Assembly: GCA_006384855.1 (NCBI GenBank)
Contig: VCJN01003067.1
Location: forward strand, 1-64,000
Direction: 5' to 3'
Source: Tetraselmis striata
Lineage: Eukaryota > Chlorophyta > Chlorodendrophyceae > Chlorodendrales > Chlorodendraceae
DNA: 64,000 nucleotides
Shown here: in pieces, positions 43,290-54,599 of the stretch
How the letters are laid out: each line of letters starts with the position of its first letter
Numbering within the stretch: the first letter of the stretch is position 1
Translations under genes and position numbers: made by a program
The notes under the pieces: generated by a model
Database searches by the model: none
Told to the model about the DNA's origin: nothing
What the model saw: only the letters and a program-made list of their open reading frames with translations

Positions 43290-44161
43290 GGGGGCCTTCC
43301 CGATTCTGAATCTAGGATATTGGACCAAACTTTGGTTTAACATAGTAGCACGTCGCGCGCGGGCCTAGTCAGCATGTAATCATTACAAAATTCCTGCCAC
43401 ATGGAGTCGTTAATGCTGTCGCGGTGTTCATGTGCGTCGCCCGCCGCCCACGCCGTCACTACCGCGCCCGTCCGCTCTTGCAGCACCCGACCCTCGGGAA
43501 GCTTATCGTCTTGGACCAAGGCGACCTTCCGTAGTTTCCTCTCCACCTTTTTCCTAAGGGGGCCCTCATTGGCTCCGAATTGGTTCGCCTGCGTCCAGAC
43601 CTCGCTTATGCGGGCTGGGTCTGCAGCGTGTCGCAGCAGCGCAGAGTTCCAACACGGGTCCGAATCCCACAGTCGCTACCACTCCCTAGGCGACACCTTC
43701 TTTAACTGCGCATCCTCATCAACCAAACACTCGGAGCTCCGACGTAGCGGGAGCGTTACCACGCGGCATATCGTGGGCTAGCTGGTGGGTGGGGTTGGGG
43801 GCGGGCTGTTTATATTGAAGTAGTGGCGCGAGCTGCGGCGCCGGGCTTCATCACTACAATGCGCCCTTCATCGCCTCTGGCCCACCCGGAGCCCCACCCG
43901 GAGCTATACTCGTACTCTCGTAGCCCGACCACCGCGACCGTAGCAGTACCAGTACGACTATTCTGCCGCAGCTTAAAATACGGACGATTTCTTTCCTAGC
44001 CTCCAATATCTAATCCCAACTTCGTTTTTGGTCCTAGTTGGGGAAGAATGGACCAATATGTTGGTCCAATCTTCGCGTACGCGAGGCTGTACGGGCTGAC
44101 GTGTACCGCAGATGCTGACGTGTTGATCCAAAGTGTTGGTCCAAAGTTCGCAAAGCCCCCG
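43290..44161 (-). mobile_element. 872-bp DNA transposon inserted into an older repeat
   Basis: The uninterrupted repeat at 33819-34013 shows the empty site. The insert is flanked by CAGTA on both sides. Its ends are imperfect inverted repeats: GGGGGCCTTCCCGA inside the left end against GGGGGCTTTGCGAA read inward from the right. Subterminal TTGGACCAAACTTTGG (43320-43335) has its inverse CCAAAGTGTTGGTCCAA at 44128-44144. It holds one ORF remnant on the minus strand. The superfamily is not assigned. Confidence 0.65.
43337..43690 (-). pseudogene. ORF fragment inside the 872-bp transposon
   Basis: The minus frame reads LLRHAADPARISEVWTQANQ, GPLRKKVERKLRKVALVQDD and NDSMWQEFCNDYMLTR, ending near 43337. 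It looks like genuine protein. I do not recognise it, and no catalytic motif is evident. Confidence 0.4.
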
Positions 44162-44245
44162 CAGTAACCCGTACCACTTAGCAGCAACGCGAGCGCGCCG
44201 GAAAAGCAGTCAGGAAGGAAACCCCATAAACGAGTTAAGATCATT
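44162..44245. repeat. Right half of the split repeat
   Basis: Matches 33922-34013: AACCCGTACCACTTAGCAGC through CCCCATAAACGAG. Confidence 0.8.
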
Positions 44246-44295
44246 ATCTCGTATACCGCACCGGTACCAATAATAGTACTGAGTAAAAAATTATA

Positions 44296-44437
44296 TTACA
44301 TCAGGGCTTTCACCAATGCGCACTACAAACAGAACTAACAGCAACTATGAAAGGTTGCCAGCAAAAGAGAGACATAAGCCTGAAAACAAGGTCGAGCAGG
44401 AGGACAGGGAGCCAAGAACCAAGAAGGAGCCAAGGGA
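44296..44437 (-). repeat. 5'-truncated copy of the LINE 3' tail
   Basis: The reverse complement matches 5130-5283 with few differences, including the end GCCCTGATGTA. Confidence 0.85.
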
Positions 44438-44445
44438 ACCACGAA

Positions 44446-46730
44446 GTACTATTACGAGTACCTGTACTGTTATTTGTACCGGTGCGGTATATAGTACCTG
44501 TGCATATGCGGCACTATTAAAGCCCTCATGAAAGCCCTAATGAAAGCCCTTATGTACTAACTTCATTAAAGCCCTGATGTAGCAGGTGATACGGCTATTT
44601 GTCACCGACTCACCGTGCAGGTACTGGTACTGGTACTGCAGTTTTATTGCATTTAATCAACTGATATCGCCTTCTGCTGCTTGCTCATGTAATTATTCAA
44701 TCAACTGCCTGTACGAGTACCAGACGATGTTTTTTTCTTAAAAGCATACGAGTAGGGCTCTACGATTGGAGGATTCACCCCCGATACGGATAGGCACCAG
44801 CAGGAGCAGGACCGAACTTCAGTCTACGCGAATACTCGCGATTCCACCGCGGTGATAGTCGTTTAAGAATAATCCATAATATTCGGCCACCAGCACTACA
44901 TTATCAATCGTACTTATTGCCGCGAATAGTCGTGATCATGACGATCACACAATTTCACGGTCAATCATGATCACACAATTTCACGGTCATTCATCTCTAT
45001 CTCGATACGATTTACGACAACATAATCTAGGAATAAGTACTATTATCGACCCGATATCATTCGTGATTGAACCCGTAACCGCACGTTGGCAGTCGGATCA
45101 TATCTCAGCATCGTCACTGCTCGAAGCACCGGTATCGCGGTAGCATATCGCCCGTACTTAGCTATTGTACCAGTACAGTAAGCATTATTAGGGCTTTTTT
45201 TATTTGGCACCGGCCGGCGCCGGCCGGAACTCCGGGACGGGACAGGATTATGGCGTGAGGAAAATTACGGTCAAAATAATGCATTTTCGCTTCATTTTCG
45301 CACCTGTTTAGCGAATGACATCCGCGCATGTTTATGCGCTCGAAAGACCCATAAATATATGTTGGACATCGGGGAGCATCTGTACATATGTACAGTGATT
45401 TAGACTAAACTCGTCGACACCGTCGAATAACACCCAAACGTCCGAGTTTTCCATCCTAACTCAAACCGCATACTGACAACCCACCGGTCTCGATCTGGTG
45501 TGGTTGCCCGATCGCTCTCGGCACCCTGCCAGGCACCCGCGCGAGCGCAAGATGGGCCAACATCGGCATGCCTGCCGAGATCAGCGGCGCCTATATATTC
45601 TGGGATATTCGATGTGGGGCGCGGAGTAGGCGAGCTGTGGGCGTCAGCTCTGTTTCACGAGTCGTTCGGGTCATAGGGAAGGTACTTGTGGCGGCACATG
45701 GTCGGTGGCGCGCATCTCGCGGTCATCCAATTAGGGATCGTCAACTGTACACGTGTACAGTTGCCCTCCGATAATTTCTCAACGGTCGAAATTGAAATTG
45801 AAATTGAAATTGAAATTGAAATCGAAACTGATTACAACTGCTAGTGTGATGCGTCCTCTGGCACAGACCGAGTTGGTCTTATGGCATGCTATCTCTAACC
45901 ATGGTAGAGAACACTAGGTGTAATTACATCTCAAGCCACCGGCCGTACGCTTGTGTGTCCAAGCCCCTCCTCCCTCCAGCTAGGACAACAGCGCCCGCCT
46001 CTTGCCCTTACTAAGTCAGGCATGTCCCATTCACAGCTCAGCATGCAGGCGTAGGCAGCCAAAGGGGTCCCGCCTACATCTACTAAGATGAGATGGGGGA
46101 CGGTCGAACCACCCACTCGACACGATCTGAGCAACATGGTGGTTTGGTGGTTTCGAGGTATGGATCACATTACAAGACCATCCGACTCGCATCCGTGTGA
46201 CAACCCCGACAGCTGTGGAGGACGTGAAAATGTACTTTCTTCCAGGCGCCATTGCGCCCCGTCACGACCCCAGTCAGCACAACTGCCTTAGTAACCCCCT
46301 CATCGTGCGCCCTGCGCCATATGCATGGACTTGACAACAATAGGGGAAAGCGTCGAACGCCACTTGGACATGCATCCAAGCAGTCTCGAGCGGCATGGCG
46401 CGTGTCGCTTGGGGATCTGCGCAAAATGGCGAGTATTGGTGCAGGCACCGCCGCCCCGCCGCCGTTTATCTCGCCGCGAACTTCTAATCCACGACGGCAA
46501 CATGGTAATAGCAGTAGTTATGTCAGGCTGGCTAGTCAAGGGGACGAAAACTCAGCAGCATGTGCTTAGAATTCCAAGGCACGGTACACGTGAACAATTA
46601 ACGTGTACAACGCCCGTACTTCGATAGATAAAATTCATGATGATGAGACCGTTGGACAGAGCTGCTTAAAAACTATTCAGGAAAATTATCATTATAATCA
46701 TACTTAGAAAGACATATTTTCCAGAACACT
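44446..46730. other. AT-richer gene-free DNA with small repeats
   Basis: It contains a two-copy 29-bp repeat around GATCACACAATTTCACGGTC (44941-44993), an 18-bp perfect palindrome CCGGCCGGCGCCGGCCGG (45210-45227), palindromes GTACATATGTAC (about 45388) and GTACACGTGTAC (about 45747), and a hexanucleotide repeat (GAAATT)n at 45788-45829. Numerous GTACCGGTAC-like words occur. No ORF is supported. Confidence 0.55.
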
Positions 46731-46851
46731 GGTGGTGTTTAAAACACCGTTTAATTATTATTGGTACATTCGTTGCATCGCATCACTAATTCATGAATCG
46801 GAACTTCGACTGAGCGCCTTTGCCCTTGTTGGTCAGCATTTTTTGGCAGTA

Positions 46852-48398
46852 TTAGCTTGCTTTTGCGCCATGTGTTGGTGTCATCTCAGAAAAAAAACGC
46901 CTGCCCTTCTTTTTTATGCGCCTCTTCTCCTCGTAGCTCTTGCTCTTAAAGATCACATCCAACGCCTTGTAGATGAAAGGCGTGGAAAAGAACCGATGGG
47001 GCGCGTTGTAATCGACGATGCTCTCCTTGACATACATGTCGAATCAACAACTGGCGCTACGGGATCTTGTAGCGTGTTTTACAACCACGTTGCACATGCC
47101 CTCCACCACAGCTTCATTGCATATTCTCAGCATGCAATGTTGGTACATATACAGAAAATAAGGGCAGAGTTTGTAATACTCAAGCATTGTCATCATTGTT
47201 TTCTGGGTCACTGCATTGATGAGGCAACGGTGCTGTCAGTGGCATTCTAGTGCCATTTGTGCTGCATGCCGGGTTTTGCTCCTTCCCATATGTAGAGCAA
47301 GGGCATTTCATTGACTCCAACAAACGCCAAACCCAAGCAAGTCAATACTGCCCTTCTGCACCATCCTATCATGAATGGTGCGGAGGGTTGGAAGCACTTC
47401 TGCCTCTAGATATAGCTCAAATGATGCATATGGGGTGTATGAGTCGACACACACAAACGTCCGCAAGTCCACACACTTTGACATGCATTGCACCATTGAT
47501 TTTGCGGTGTTGCCGTCGAAAAGCTTCGGAACGTAATGTTCGTCACTTTCATCCCAATCATACCCTATAGATGTTAGCGCGTAACGCAGGCCGCTGGCAC
47601 GCACTTACGATGGATCGGAACTATGACCGCTTCCGTCAAAGACATCGTCCTCACTATCCGAGTCGCTCACAACATCTAGGGGCACGCCCATGAAGGTGCC
47701 CTGTTGGAGTTGCTCATAGCAACTGCTGCCGGGAAATCGAACATGGATGTTGCGGTTTGCGGGTTTTGTTGCCCGGTCGTGCAGGAATGGAAAATGCTCC
47801 TTAGGGAATGCACGCCCAACACGTAATAACTCGGTACAAATGGTGTGCAGTTTGGAAACAAACGCATCCTCACACTCCATGGCAGGACAGCATGCACTAT
47901 TTGCATTCGCAGACTGACAGACATACACATTTTTCAGGAGGCCGGCCATAACAATGACAACGAACACCCACTACAAGTCCCTCATCTTCAGCAACATGGG
48001 TTGCAATACAGTTTTGCCATCTGCATCTCTCACGGTGGTCGCCATCAAGGGCAGAATAGCAGCCCACTCACGAAGAAAGCTTTCATAGACTTTCACCTCG
48101 GACCGTGCAAATCGAGTATCACAGAATAAGCGATGGAGCTGATACAACTTATGTTCAGGTCCTCGGCCATCATGTCCCTTAGCGCCTCGTAGGACTTCCC
48201 ATAGTTAAACTTGGCTATCATAGCAGACATGTCCCGGGGTATGTCCTTGTACACGGAGTACCAATACCGAGATATCGCGCGCGAACTATTTCCGTGCGAG
48301 AATGCTATGGGCCGTGCGACGGATGTCCAACACATAGCAAACTCCCTCACCCATCCCGAGTTGCACATAGCGCGCTCGCCGCTAGTGCGCGCAGCCAT
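46852..48398 (-). pseudogene. Fragmented gene of unknown, possibly transposon-borne family
   Basis: Minus-strand pieces follow each other: GKSYEALRDMMAEDLNISCI (near 48200-48140), VYESFLREWAAILPLMATTV (near 48080-48030), SANANSACCPAMECEDAFVS and FPKEHFPFLHDRATKPANRN (about 47900-47750), VDLRTFVCVDSYTPYASFEL (about 47480-47410), and CNEAVVEGMCNVVVKHATRS followed by YVKESIVDYNAPHRFF and PFIYKALDVIFKSKSYEEKR (about 47130-46900). Frame changes and stops separate them. The last block has the look of the C-terminal part of algal transposon proteins, but I cannot name the family. Confidence 0.4.
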
Positions 48399-48407
48399 TG
48401 TGCATCA

Positions 48408-48408
48408 C

Positions 48409-48439
<31 letters not shown>

Positions 48440-48440
48440 A
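48408..48440. repeat. Poly-C plus CA repeat
   Basis: A run of C followed by (CA)n, one of the window's typical low-complexity tracts. Confidence 0.9.
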
Positions 48441-48725
48441 CCCCCCTCCCACTGGAGCGCAAACCCTTTCCCATGGGTACACATAGTTGGCGGTTGTCGG
48501 CAAGTGGTGCCCATTTTCAACACCGGCTGCGCACTCCGCGCGCCGCATCGGGTACGGATGCCGCACTTTTGTTCCACTCACTCAATGCGGCTCACCCACG
48601 CCAAAACAAAATCGGAGACATCCCGGCACTGATCTCACCCGACACGGACCCGACATCGCTAGAGGGAGGGGAAGCTGAGGTCGTTACCGTGGCGGATTTT
48701 CGAGTTCCTTCGATGTTCTCTCGCA

Positions 48726-49927
48726 TTGTCCGTTGATGCTACAGAGAGTAGGAGGCTGAAAATCCGTCGCGCCGACGCAGCGCCTAACGGCATGGCGCGG
48801 CACGAGAACGTCGCTCGGTGCGTTTTGGCCATTTCGGCCAACTACCGGCCCGCCGCCTCCGAATTATGCCGACAGTGTGGCAAGTCCACTACACCAGAAG
48901 GACTGGCAGTGGTAGGTAAGGAGGCGCTGGTCTCGGCGGTGACCGAGGCGATGTACGACTGCTTGAGCAGCCACCACATGCATGGAGGCTTGAAGCCCGC
49001 GACGGCGACCTTTCGCGGCGTGCCAGCGGACCTCCTCGTTTCTATCTGCGAAGCACGATCGGACATGTGGCACAAGGTCCGCATCACTGCCCCCGGCGGG
49101 AGCAAGAAGGTCGGATACAAGACCATCTGTCGCGAGGGAGTCGAGTCGGTTACCATCTGCCATGACGTGCGCGGCGGGCCTCTGAAGGTTTCCGATCACA
49201 TGCGGCATGATCGGGCTGAGGCACGCGCGGAGCTGCACGTGAAGAGGGGAACGCACGGTGGGGTCAGGATGACTGACTGACAAAGGGGACATCGTGTCCA
49301 CCTTGTACCCCTTGTCCCTAGATTTGAAGGAGGAGCCATTCCGGGGCCATGGCAGCAAGCTGAAGGTAGTGAAGGGGACTGCGTACTTCCACACCAGAGT
49401 GGTGGCAGCGAAGGAGGACACCGACATGCAGCGCCCACTAGGTACTCAATGGACCCAAGTCATGGCCCTTCCTCCCTACCTTTGATGATCCCAAAGCATA
49501 CGCAATGCGCAAGCTGAAGGCGCTATGCGAGGCGCATTTTATGCACATGGTGGGCCCGATGGACGACGGCGATGCTTTGCGCTTTGTGTTGGGCTGGGAG
49601 TGCAACGCACCCATCCCGCCACCGCTTCCCAGACATGCGGGTGGCTATGTATTCCAGTTGGAGGGGCCGCCGGATGAGAGCGAGGCAGACAATATGTTAC
49701 GGGAGGCGTTTTGGACTGTGCGCGAAGAGCGTGCGCGTGAGTTGCGTGAGCGCGCTCGTAAGGTGCGCGCTGTCAGGAGCGACATGAGCGCATGGAGCGA
49801 GAGTCAGCGGGTGCCTCAGATAGCCCCAGCGAAGGCGACTATTCAACGCCCGGCAGGCCTAATCGGCACGGTCATGAAAGCTACGACAGCATTGACAGTT
49901 GGGATGCGGCAAACTGAGGGCCAGATG
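48726..49927 (+). pseudogene. Multi-frame ORF of unknown family
   Basis: Frames on the plus strand continue one another. 48726-49280 has ASELCRQCGKSTTPEGLAVV (a CxxC) and SSHHMHGGLKPATATFRGVP. 49294-49470 has GHGSKLKVVKGTAYFHTR. 49470-49927 has FDDPKAYAMRKLKALCEAHF, VLGWECNAPIPPPLPRHAGG and a long Arg/Glu helix (EERARELRERARKVRAVRSD). Two frameshifts separate the parts. It converges with the transposase-like remnant at 50174-51250 and may belong to the same element. Confidence 0.4.
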
Positions 49928-50173
49928 TGAAGAAGTACTACATGCAGAGGAAGGCGGAGCGCGAAGCAGCGATGGAGGCGGGAGGCGAGGCGAGGCGGGT
50001 AGCATCGGTGAAGGGGGGCTAGGGGCGAGGGTGAGCCGAGCACCCGCCGTTCACAGTACGGGGATCTCTATGGCAAATCATGTAAGGGCCAGAAGGGGAA
50101 GGGGAAGGGACGCGCTCACTATATGTAGTAAATGCATTCACATCTTCCTTCGCTTCGCCGCTTTCGCTGCCAT

Positions 50174-51250
50174 CTATGCTTTTACGGCATCTGCCTTCAC
50201 CTTGAGTAGGAGGGGATGTGCACAATGGGATGGTCCGTGCATGTCGCGATGGTGCGCCATCAAGGTGCTGCGCTTCAGGACTTGGCCAGTCACGGAGAGC
50301 GTCACCTTGCCGGACTTGAGTAGGCGCAGGGGCTGGTGGTTAATCACCTTGCCCTCCTTGGTCTCCTTGTTGTTGTGCTCCGTGCACGTAGCGCGCAGCG
50401 CGTCGTCAAGGTTGCCATGCAATTTCATCCATGAGGGGAAGTGCCATGCAGCTTCATGTATGTACGGAGTAATGTCCTTTGCTGTCGTGATGTCCATGCA
50501 GGCTGCGAATAGCCTATCCGTAGCTGTCCGCAGTTTGTTGGTTGCTGCCAGCAGCATGCGAGTCGCGAGGCCGCCATGGTCTGCACTCCATGCCGCTAAC
50601 ATGCCGTCGTACTTCTCCCACACCGCCAGAATCTTGACTATGTAAGCATATGACGCATGGATTATGGTGTCAAGCACAAGCTTGCGGCCCTCCTGTATCT
50701 TCTTCAAATTAGCCCCGCTGAGGGCAGGGAGATCTGCCTTGGTGATGGCCTTGCCCTTCCCGCTTTGCACCTTCACCTCTTTGCTAGGTAGCCCGATGAG
50801 CTCCATCGCATCATTGCCGCCTGCGCTGTCTGCTTGTCCTTGCACCACTTGTGCATGGTGTGCCACACCACATGCAGACATATATGAGTGCCTTCATGCA
50901 TATTGTCCCCAAGCATGTCATGTGGCTCGATGCACATGAAGCCATGCATGCATTTGTGACGCTAGCCGAAGTGCGCCCACTGGTTGTTATGCCCGTCCTC
51001 CTTGTTGTCACCATGAGGGATGTCCCCATGGCGTTGGATGGGGAGGCCACAGCCACGGCATAGATATGGCTCCTCCACACCATATTCCTTCCCCATGGCA
51101 CGCGCCATCCTGGTTGCATACCATGTAGACTTGGTGATGGTCTTGATCATACCCTTTCGCTCATGGTTTGACGGGGTGAGGTGCATACATGTACTATGAA
51201 GACATGTCACAGATGAAACAGAAAAAGGTAGACGCGGCGCCGGCGTGCCC
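50174..51250 (-). pseudogene. DDE-transposase-like remnant (KDZ-like?)
   Basis: The minus strand reads YLCRGCGLPIQRHGDIPHGD, then past a stop HKCMHGFMCIEPHDMLGDNM and HICLHVVWHTMHKWCKDKQ, then in the next frame (50850-50174) NLKKIQEGRKLVLDTIIHAS, ILAVWEKYDGMLAAWSADHG, AAWHFPSWMKLHGNLDDALR and TEHNNKETKEG. The last block matches the form of the segment that carries the final acidic residue in KDZ-type and related transposases, where a Pro-rich helix start is followed by G-x-L and E-x-x-N-K. Several breaks. The family call is tentative. Confidence 0.4.
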
Positions 51251-51319
51251 GAAGATACTACCTCCTTGGAAGGCCATGTCTCCTCCGAGCCCCAGCTTGA
51301 AGGTGTAGACTTCTCCATG

Positions 51320-52850
51320 CAACTTCATCCCGGGGGTAGCCAATCTCCATGAGCTGGTCCCTTATTGGCTCCATCTAGTCGATGAAGTGATCACACTTGT
51401 CTTGCCCTTCGTAAAGCATGATTCAACGGCGCCCGCCGCCAGGCAGCGGCCCACCAGGAGCGGTAGATCCAGGATGCGGCATGCCCGGCGGCACCACCCC
51501 ACCTCCACGTGCGCTGGTAACTCCTAAGACCCGTACCCGGCTGGGCGCGGCAGGGGGCTGAGCGGGGTGGCCGGGTGTGGCGGGTCCTCGGATCCTGCGA
51601 CAACCGGGGAGCCCTACGGGGGGCTTTTTAAATAATACTCGTAGTCATGGTAGCGCCTGCTGGCGCCGCCGGGCAACATCCATGTACGGGGGGTTGCTAA
51701 AAATAATTCATGTACTACCTCGGCCTTGCGTCGGCCTTTCCGAGATCCGCCTACGGGTGGGGAGAGGGGTGTGTACGACTCAGACGGGGGCATCCTACTC
51801 GCGAGGGCTGTTCGAAATTAAATCGTGTTCTCGTACCTCGGTACGACCCGAGACCGACCTGCAGAAGATCTGGCGTACCCCCCACCCGTATGTGTTCCAC
51901 CTGTGAATCACTCGAATCCCGGCCTAGTACATCGGAGTGATCGGCGGCGCCCTGCGGCCGACCCGTTCGGAACACCCGGGAAACCCTCAGCCGTCCCGTG
52001 AGAACGGGCGAGGGCGGCGAGCGCGAGGAGATAGGAGCCCGGCACTTAAAGGCGGGCCGGGCGTTCGGGGGCGGAGAGGCCGGGCATGGCAGCGACTCAG
52101 AGGCCTGGAGACAGGAGCCGGAGTGCCCTGAGGGAGTCGCAGCCATGCAGCGGGAGTAGTCAGCTGGCGATCAGCTCGGTCTGACCCTGGACGGGCGCGC
52201 GGCTACAGCGACGAGGCGCGCTGCGGAGGCGAGAGGCGTGCGGGCGAGCAGGACCGGCCCGCCGACCACGGAGCGGCGACACGCGGACGCGGTGGGGGGG
52301 GGGGGGGGGGGGGGGGTTGGTGCCCGCCTTTCCCCCTCCAGACCCCCTTGGGTATCCTACCGCAAGAGCTCAGGCGGGCGAGATGGAGGCAGCATCGGCG
52401 GACCGCGGCCGAGGCCGGCGGACCGCCACAGCCGGCGTGGTGGGGCGATCAGCGCCGCGACCTGCGGGATATTTTCAGCGATGGCGGCAAGTGGAGCCAC
52501 GACGCACGAGCGACGACCGAAGATTGCGCGGTGCAAGTGAATTGCCAATGTACCTTTTCGGGGGTGCGGCGAATACTGCATTCGTAATCCCCGTACTGCC
52601 AATTAGCGGTAGTCGCTCGTACAGGCGACCACCCGCAGTTATCCGAAAGTAACACAGCTACTGATCACGTGATGCAAGGAGGCGGGGCTTGAAAACGAAT
52701 GAGGATGGCTGGAAGCCAGAGCTGTAATTACGCTATATGTGTTCCTTACTACGGTCAAAGATGGCAGGCCCTAGGAGCAACTGAGTCTGGGCGGTGGAGA
52801 GCAACATACTAGCACGTTGTAATCAATTTCAATTTTAATTTCAATTTCAT
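51320..52850. other. Gene-free GC-rich DNA
   Basis: A poly-G run lies at 52292-52316 and TTTCAATTT-type words occur near 52830-52855. Open frames here reflect base composition. Confidence 0.5.
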
Positions 52851-53103
52851 TTTTTAAAGCATAAACTTCACAGCATTATGAATGTTGTTCACTGCCCAAC
52901 CCTCCATCACTTAGCCGTTCTTGTCCACCTTCATCAACAGAGGGTTCAAGATGGAAAGAACGGCTCCTTGGTGTCCAAGCTTGAAGGTTGTGTTGCCATC
53001 TGTTGCAAAGAAACATGAATAATACTTTGAGATCAATGTCATGGGGTCGGCATGCATGTAGCACAGCAATCAATAAAAAAACATAGAACAACTTATCACT
53101 AAA

Positions 53104-54235
53104 CTAGATGATGATGACTCTGTCTTCCGGCAGCTGGTCTTTCGGAAACTGTGATAATCGTGTGCGAAGCGCTTGCAACACGTCGATGATGGCCCTCTTG
53201 CCATCTTCAGACATCTCTGCATGCTTTGCCATTCGGTCCTCCCACTTCCATGCATCGTTCTTGCTCGGTAGCAAGCACATAAGCGTGCCGTCTGGCAGCA
53301 TCAACACCTCATGCTCGCCTCGCTCCTCCATCCACTGCTTGCTCAAGGCGTGGATGAGGTGTTGGTAGCGTCGCCATGTCACCTTGCATGTCACTCGTTT
53401 GAACGACGCGCGCGCGACCGACCAATGGTCGCGAATGGCTTTGACGACGTGATGCTTCTCGATAGTGCTATACAGCCCGCGTTGCTGGGCCACGGCTTCG
53501 AGAACTTCCGGATACTCGTTAAAGAAGCAATCCACGTCATGCACAGCGGTATCACCCTCTACGCCACCTTCGTAGCGGCTGTTGAGATAGGCCTTAAGCT
53601 TCGCTACCTCATGGCGTTTGAAGCCGCGGTATTCCGAGCCGTTCAGCACGGGTGGGGCCTTCATGCGCTTCTTGTTCGAACGGCGCATCATGCCGAAGGC
53701 TCGCAAGAGCTTCTGCTCCTTAATGGCGGCCCGAGCTTTCGCTCCAGCCCGATTCGAAGCCTCGCTGTAGCTGGTAATCTCTCGCTTTGCTCGCCAAACG
53801 GCTGCCTTGGCAGAGTCGCGTTGAGTTACGGACTTTGCGACCTTCTATTACGCATGCGCAGCCTCCGCCTTCCATTCCGGCGGCCGCGCGAAGCTCCTTT
53901 ACAACCGCATCCTTCGCATGGGAGCGCACCCGCTCAGCTTGGACTTGTAGCGACTCGACGTTCTTATCCAACTTCTTGACACGTTTGTTGAGACTGTCAA
54001 CGTTGCTGGGAAGCGAGACGTTTTCCGATGCTGTCCGCGGTGTCCTCGCCGCCGCCGCTCGCTCGCTGGCATTATCCGGTTGAGCAACCGCAACTCCCGC
54101 CGCCGTTGTCTGGCGCTGCTTTGCCCTCTCCACTCGCCGACGGCTACCAAACCTGCCCCGCCCCTCTTTGCGTGCAGCTTTGCCGCCGCTAGCAGCGGCG
54201 GGCGGTTGTTGTGGGCCTGGCTCGTCATCGGGCAT
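53104..54235 (-). pseudogene. Nearly intact coiled-coil protein of unknown family, one frameshift
   Basis: From ATG at 54235: a Pro/Ala/Arg-rich N-terminus (GGKAARKEGRGRFGSRRRVE), a coiled coil (NVDSLNKRVKKLDKNVESLQ) and, near 53850-53820, a shift into the frame reading DSAKAAVWRAKREITSYSEA. That frame is then open to the stop at 53104: LNGSEYRGFKRHEVAKLKAY, DCFFNEYPEVLEAVAQQRGL, VTWRRYQHLIHALSKQWMEE, LLPSKNDAWKWEDRMAKHAE and the end KDQLPEDRVIII. Correcting one frameshift would give roughly 370 residues. Family not recognised. Its close link to a tyrosine recombinase fragment (54262-54366) suggests a mobile-element ORF. Confidence 0.5.
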
Positions 54236-54261
54236 GGGGGGCTGCGATAGTATGTTGCCTA

Positions 54262-54366
54262 CATGCGAACTGAGACAGTCTGCCGGCGTAGCTCTTGATA
54301 GTTTGAGCGGCGAGGGAGCCGGAGAGCAGGTCGAGCGTCCGCTGTCTTAGTTCGTCTGAGCCGAAA
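54262..54366 (-). pseudogene. Tyrosine recombinase N-terminal fragment
   Basis: The minus strand reads FGSDELRQRTLDLLSGSLAA and TIKSYAGRLSQF, the same SAM-like start as at 35170-35070, with about 75 percent DNA identity by eye. Only this piece is present. Confidence 0.6.
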
Positions 54367-54599
54367 GCATCATGCCGCATCATGAATCATGTCCTACAAC
54401 GCCGTCGCCATGCATGCCGCCGCGTTCGCCCACCCCCATTATGTGCTGCGACTCATCCACACCGCCGCCTCCCGAGCGCCCCACACCCCACTTCGCATGC
54501 ATGTGCTGGTGCGCATTAACCCGGGCATGTCACATACGAGGCCCACAAGAGTTTTGGGTAAGCCATGAGGTCGTGTGGTAGCCAAGCACCGCTAACAGG

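Noticed and set aside
46732..47250. Plus-strand ORF of 172 codons
   Set aside because: The opposite strand shows better protein character (NEAVVEGMCNVVVKH, KESIVDYNAPHRFF), so the plus frame is probably a shadow.
53108..53979. Plus-strand ORFs at 53.1-54.0 kb
   Set aside because: They are shadows of the longer, protein-like minus-strand ORF that ends at 53104.
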